A model generated the notes under the pieces. That model was not told where the DNA came from and ran no database searches. It saw only the letters and a list, made by a program, of their open reading frames with translations. Positions 41,639 through 46,954 of a stretch of 64,000 nt of DNA are shown here, in pieces (within the stretch, counting starts at the first letter, position 1; each line of letters begins with the position of its first letter). The stretch lies in assembly GCA_029706075.1 (NCBI GenBank), contig JAINUG010000257.1, forward strand, positions 779,535 to 843,534. The letters run 5' to 3'. Made by a program: the position numbers and the translations under genes. The stretch is from Aldrovandia affinis (Eukaryota > Chordata > Actinopteri > Notacanthiformes > Halosauridae).

Positions 41639-44600
41639 ATGTGTGTGTGTGTGTGTGCGTGCCTGCGTGTGTGTGCGTGTGTGTGCGTGTGCATATGTGT
41701 GTGTGTGTGCGTGTGTGTGTGTGTGTGCTGGTTTGTACGGGTCTGGCCCCAGCTTCAGATCCCAGCCCCAGTGTTGAATGTGGCTAAGCGGGCCGACCAC
41801 TTTTCTTGGGATCCGAACGAGGAGCGCAGGCGTCAGGAGAGGTGGCAGCAGGAGCAGGATCGCATGCTTCAGGTAGATTAACCAGCTCTGGGCCTGGCCC
41901 CGCCCCACATCCCTGCCCTGCAGCCAATCCCTGCCCCTCCTCCCCCGCCAAGGCCAAGCCCTCCTCCTCTCCGCCCCGCCCTGCTGAATGTACGGCGGCG
42001 TCCGTCACCTCCCTTCCTCATCCCTCCCCCTCCCAACCCAGCCGCCGCTTTGCTGAACGCATCGATGACTGCTTGTCCGACCGACCTCTGACCCAGAGTC
42101 ACGGGGCGTACGTCATTAACTGCGCGCCATGTTCGCTGCTGAAGGCTGTGCATGGCAACCAGTTCCCCACACTGCCCAGCAGGTGGCACTCTGCATGGAA
42201 TTTTTTTCAATGAGTTTTTTTGCAGCAAAGAAAAAGAAAGATCTGCATGGCTTCTGTATGTTTTGTCAGTCGGGGTAATGTCACCACGCTGTTACAGAAA
42301 GAAGGACACTGCAGTGCCTGCCTAACTCTGAACTGCGTGTAGGGGTTAAGCGAGTGTTTGGCTTGTGGATTAATGTGTGCTGGTGACGGGTGCTTCGGCG
42401 ATGCCTGAACACGAGAAGCAGCGCATGTAAGGGAAAGAAAGGGCAGAGTGAGACTGATCCTGGACCTGCAGCAAGGGCTCATCAGGAAGCCTAGGGCCTA
42501 TTGGTTCTCAAGAACACACCCTCTCTTCTGTCTTTGAGAAAATCTGAAATTACTCGGTTCTCACGTACCGCCAGTTCTGGAGATGTGGCTTTTCCACAGC
42601 GAACGACGGACGGCGGGTTATCGCCCGGCCAACCGGCCCGGCTACGTGAGCAGGGTGCCGGGGGGGGGGCTCGCTGTCTCCCCATGTCCTTCTGTCCGTC
42701 TGTTTGCCCTCCCCTGTGTGACACACATCCCTTTCTCTGCGCCCGGCAGGAGAAGTACCAGCGCGAGCAGGAGAAGCTGAAGCAGGAGTGGGAGCGGGCG
42801 CAGAGGGAGGTGGAGGAGGAGGGGAGGAAGTACCACGAGGAGGTGCGGGGCTGAACTTGGCCACCTGCTGAGGCACAGCAGCTTAAATGGTTGATATTTT
42901 ATAATGACTGTACAGAACTGGCACCGTACATGGCTGTCTGTTAAAATGGTCATATGTCATATATAATAAGTAATAGTATGCCCACACAAAGAAACATTTT
43001 TGTAATGTAATTCAAAAAAAGGCAGGGGAGGGAATGATGCAATGATCTTTAAATCTAGCTGAAAGCAATACTCCTTTTTCTCCCCTGACTGACTTGCGTT
43101 TAATTAAAGCAGGGGTGGCAATCTCTACTTGACTCATTGGCCTGGATTCTATCACCAATTGGCCTCGACTTTGACTCACATTTCAATGCAAGTGTTTGGT
43201 TTTGTTGTCCTTCATAGACAGGAACTCGCCAAACTGTGTCTGTAAAGAAAAAAGTTGTTTGCACGGCCAAAATATTGTTATGGACAGGACAGGACAAGAG
43301 TTAAGGACAAACGTTGATTGAATCCAGACCATTATCTCCTAAAGCAGGGGATGGCAAGGAGAGCCTATTGTATCTATTTCTGGATTTAATTTTTACTTTT
43401 GCTCTTAATTACTTAATTAGCCCTATCTGGGCATGATCTGACATTATTCCTAAGCTCAAGAAAGCTGAAAGCTGTTCTTGTGTCCCCATGTGAAATGTTT
43501 AACTCTGGTCTGATTACTCTAAATGAGCCAGGGTAATTAGTGGGGGAAAACCTGCAAACACGCCGGCCCTCCTGGAACAGAATTTCACCACCCCTGTCCT
43601 GAAGCAGTGCTCATTTAAAGATCGCCCCGGATTCTTCTCTGAACAATGATCCGTGGGTTTGTGGCGGTTTTGGGGCAGCGCGCTGACAGTTCTGTCGCTG
43701 CAGGAGCGGAAAATCCTAGAAGAGACGGTGGCCCCCCTGACCCCCGCTCATCCGCCCTGCCCTCCCCGAGCCGCGCGGGTGTGCCCCCTCCCGCTGGCCC
43801 CCAGGACACCATCGTCCGCTCGCTGGCAGACTGGGAGCGCAAGCAGGAGCTGCTGGAGAGCCAGACGGTGAGCCGGGGGGCTGCGAGGATAGGGGATGTA
43901 GGGAAGGGGCTCAGATTTTGGAGGGGGATGGGGTTACGGGCCCCTAGTGAGCTCTGGGGATGTGGTCAGCCGGCTGACACTCTTCCTCCTGTTGCAGCAG
44001 TCTTACTTACCTTGGGCTTGAATTGGAGCATCCCACGCTCCTGGAAAATCCTGCATTTTCATCCTGGAAAGTTACAGAACAAAACATTGAAGTTGAAGTT
44101 GACTCACTGGGTTTCATTTTTCAGTGTGTAAAATATGTCTGGGGAATTTGTCAATAGAATTTGATAAACCTAATAATATATGGATATAGAATAGTACCAG
44201 TAAGGTAAACTAGAGGCGATTTCCCATATAAACCTTTAAAGGTTCAAACCTAGAAGAGGTAAAGGGTAAACAGGTACTGTGCAGGTACGTAGTGATTGTG
44301 AGCAGGGGAGTATGTCCACACCTAAAAGCTCCAGTCTGAGGTGCTGCATGTCCGATGCCACAGAAACATGTTTGTGACCCACCGTGTCCCCTCACACACA
44401 GATGGGGACGGGCGGAGAGAGAGGGGAGAAACCAGGAGAAAACCCTGGCTGGAGTGAAGCTGTCGATGAACAGTCAGCCACGGTGACGAAGGACTGTCGG
44501 GTTACAGAAAGGTCAGCCGTGAGGGTCATTCAGAAGTCAGAGTGACCTGTTCTTGGTTGATTGGAGGACTCCAATCGAACCATGTGTTATTGTCTTGTTT

Positions 44601-45571
44601 CATGTCATGCCATTTTCTTGCATTGTCTGGTATTGCTTTGTAAATTGACGTGGTTGTGTTCATCGTGACAGAAGTTTTGTAAAATGCTTTCGTTCTGTGA
44701 TATTCCTTTCACTGTTTATGTGATATTGATTAGTAATCCAGGGCCTGGTCTTCAGAGCGGGCAGTGCCTCTTTAAAACACACCTGGTTGGATTTGGATTG
44801 TTTACTTTTGTCTGGACCTCTTTCTCTGCAGCTCACACTCCCAGAGCTCCGGACAGACAGAAGCAATCGCACAGACTCAGCAGAATGGCCAAAGATCACC
44901 CACCGTGCCCCAGCTGCAGTTCCTCCCAGGTGAGACTGCTCCGCTGGCGTTTGAGGGGGGTAGTCAGGGGTGGAGAGGCGAATGAGGGGAGCCTGACTGA
45001 TCTCCGATTTGGATGTATCCCATTCACAAAGAACAGACCTGAGACTGATGCTAACGTGTTTTCAAATGACCACCACAAGCAGAGGGAACACTTTGCTTGT
45101 ATAAGTGGATCATTACTAATATATCAGCACCAGGAATAGCCTTGATTGTTGTGTTTTTTATATTTTCTGTTTATTTTGTCTGTATGAGCTCTGGGGAAGC
45201 AGAATCATGCCATGCTTAATTGTCATCTGTCTGTCTGTCTGTCTTGACTGTGTGTCTGTTTTTGGGGTTAGCCCCATCATGGAACAGCAGGCAGACCAAA
45301 CCGCAAGAGGAGGAGGAGGAGGAGTGGAGGAAGACCGCCTCGCTGGACCGCAATTGGAACACCACGCAGCCCCCACCTGGTGGGATGAAGAGGTGTGTGT
45401 GCATGGGTGTGGGTGGGTGTGTGCCTGTGTGTGTGCCTGTGCATTTTGTCTGTGTGTGTGTGTGTGTATGAGTGTATGTGTGTGTATATGTGCGTGTTTG
45501 TGCTTGTGTGTGCGTGTGTGTGTATGTGTGTGTATGTGTGTGCGTGCATGTGCATAAGTCTGTGTGTGTGG

Positions 45572-45603
<32 letters not shown>

Positions 45604-46910
45604 GTGTGTGCATGAGTGTGTGGGTGTGTGTGTATGTGTGTCTGTGTGGGTGTGTGCGTGTGTGTGTATGTGTGTGTGTGTGGGTGTGTGTGGGTGTGTG
45701 TGTGTGTGTGGGTGTGTGTGTATGCCTCCCTGCAAGCATCGGTATATGTACATGGCTGTATGTAGTCTGATTCTCTCAGGTTTGATAAAAGCAGTGATCT
45801 GTTTATAAAGGTGACGCAGAGCTGGAGACCAACCACCACTGTAAAATAAACCCAGCACCCATCCTGCAAAACACATTCAGCATATGATTTTGTGTTTATT
45901 TATATGATTTTCATACTCTATAGTGCTCCAAGTCATCAAATTGCATTCCATGGGGCTTTGGCAAGTGCCACACATGTTTGGTCCTGTAGAACCATAGGGG
46001 GGCGCTTTTTTACTTCACCATGGTTACTCACCTAATTGAACTAATGAGTAGTTTGAGAACCTGGAGGTAGAAAGAGAGCTGCTTGATTTCAGTTCTTAAA
46101 GGCCAGTGGCCATATGTACAAAGATTCTAAGAGTTGGAGTGCTGATCTAGGATCAGTTCAGCCTTTTTGCTCATAATGGATATGGTTAGGATTTGGACAG
46201 GGGAAACCTGATCCTAGATCTGCACTACTACTCTTATAATCGTTGTACATACGGCCCCCAGATGTGTACACGCTGGTTTGAGCCCTACCACTCATGCAGA
46301 TACGCTGTATATTTCCATATGGGACGCCTCGCTCCGATTGGTGCCTGGCTTTGGTCCTTAACACTTCATTGGCTTGTCGTCTCTAGGTCTGGCTCCTATG
46401 AGAATGTAGGGACAAAGCCATCCCTGTCATCCTCATGTCCATCCGATGTCCAGCCCCAGTCCCCCAACAGGTACAGCATCGGGTGAACCCTGTGACCCCC
46501 CCACACACACACACACCTCATTCTCCTGTGGGAAGGTCCTGCAGTGATAGAAGACAGAATGACACTGCAGTCTACACTGGCACTGACACTGGCTCATAAC
46601 ACTACGCCTCATCCATTATCAAAGTCGGCACGCATGCATCCATTGAGTTCCCTGCTGCATCGTAATGGCGGTTCAATCTGAGATTTGATCCTGTACGAAA
46701 ATGAAACATTAGGCACAAAATATTCACTGTCTTGTTTGATAAACGTCCTCCCTGTCTGATGGGTCTCGGTATGGATTTTTTTATCCCCTTCAGTCCGTCT
46801 AGCATCTCGGGAAAGAAAAATGTTTCCAGAGCAAAGCATTTATTATTCGCTTGTTTTTCTCTGGCAGGCTTGCTACAAGCCAGAATTCAGAAGTAGCCCA
46901 TATATGACTG

Positions 46911-46954
<44 letters not shown>

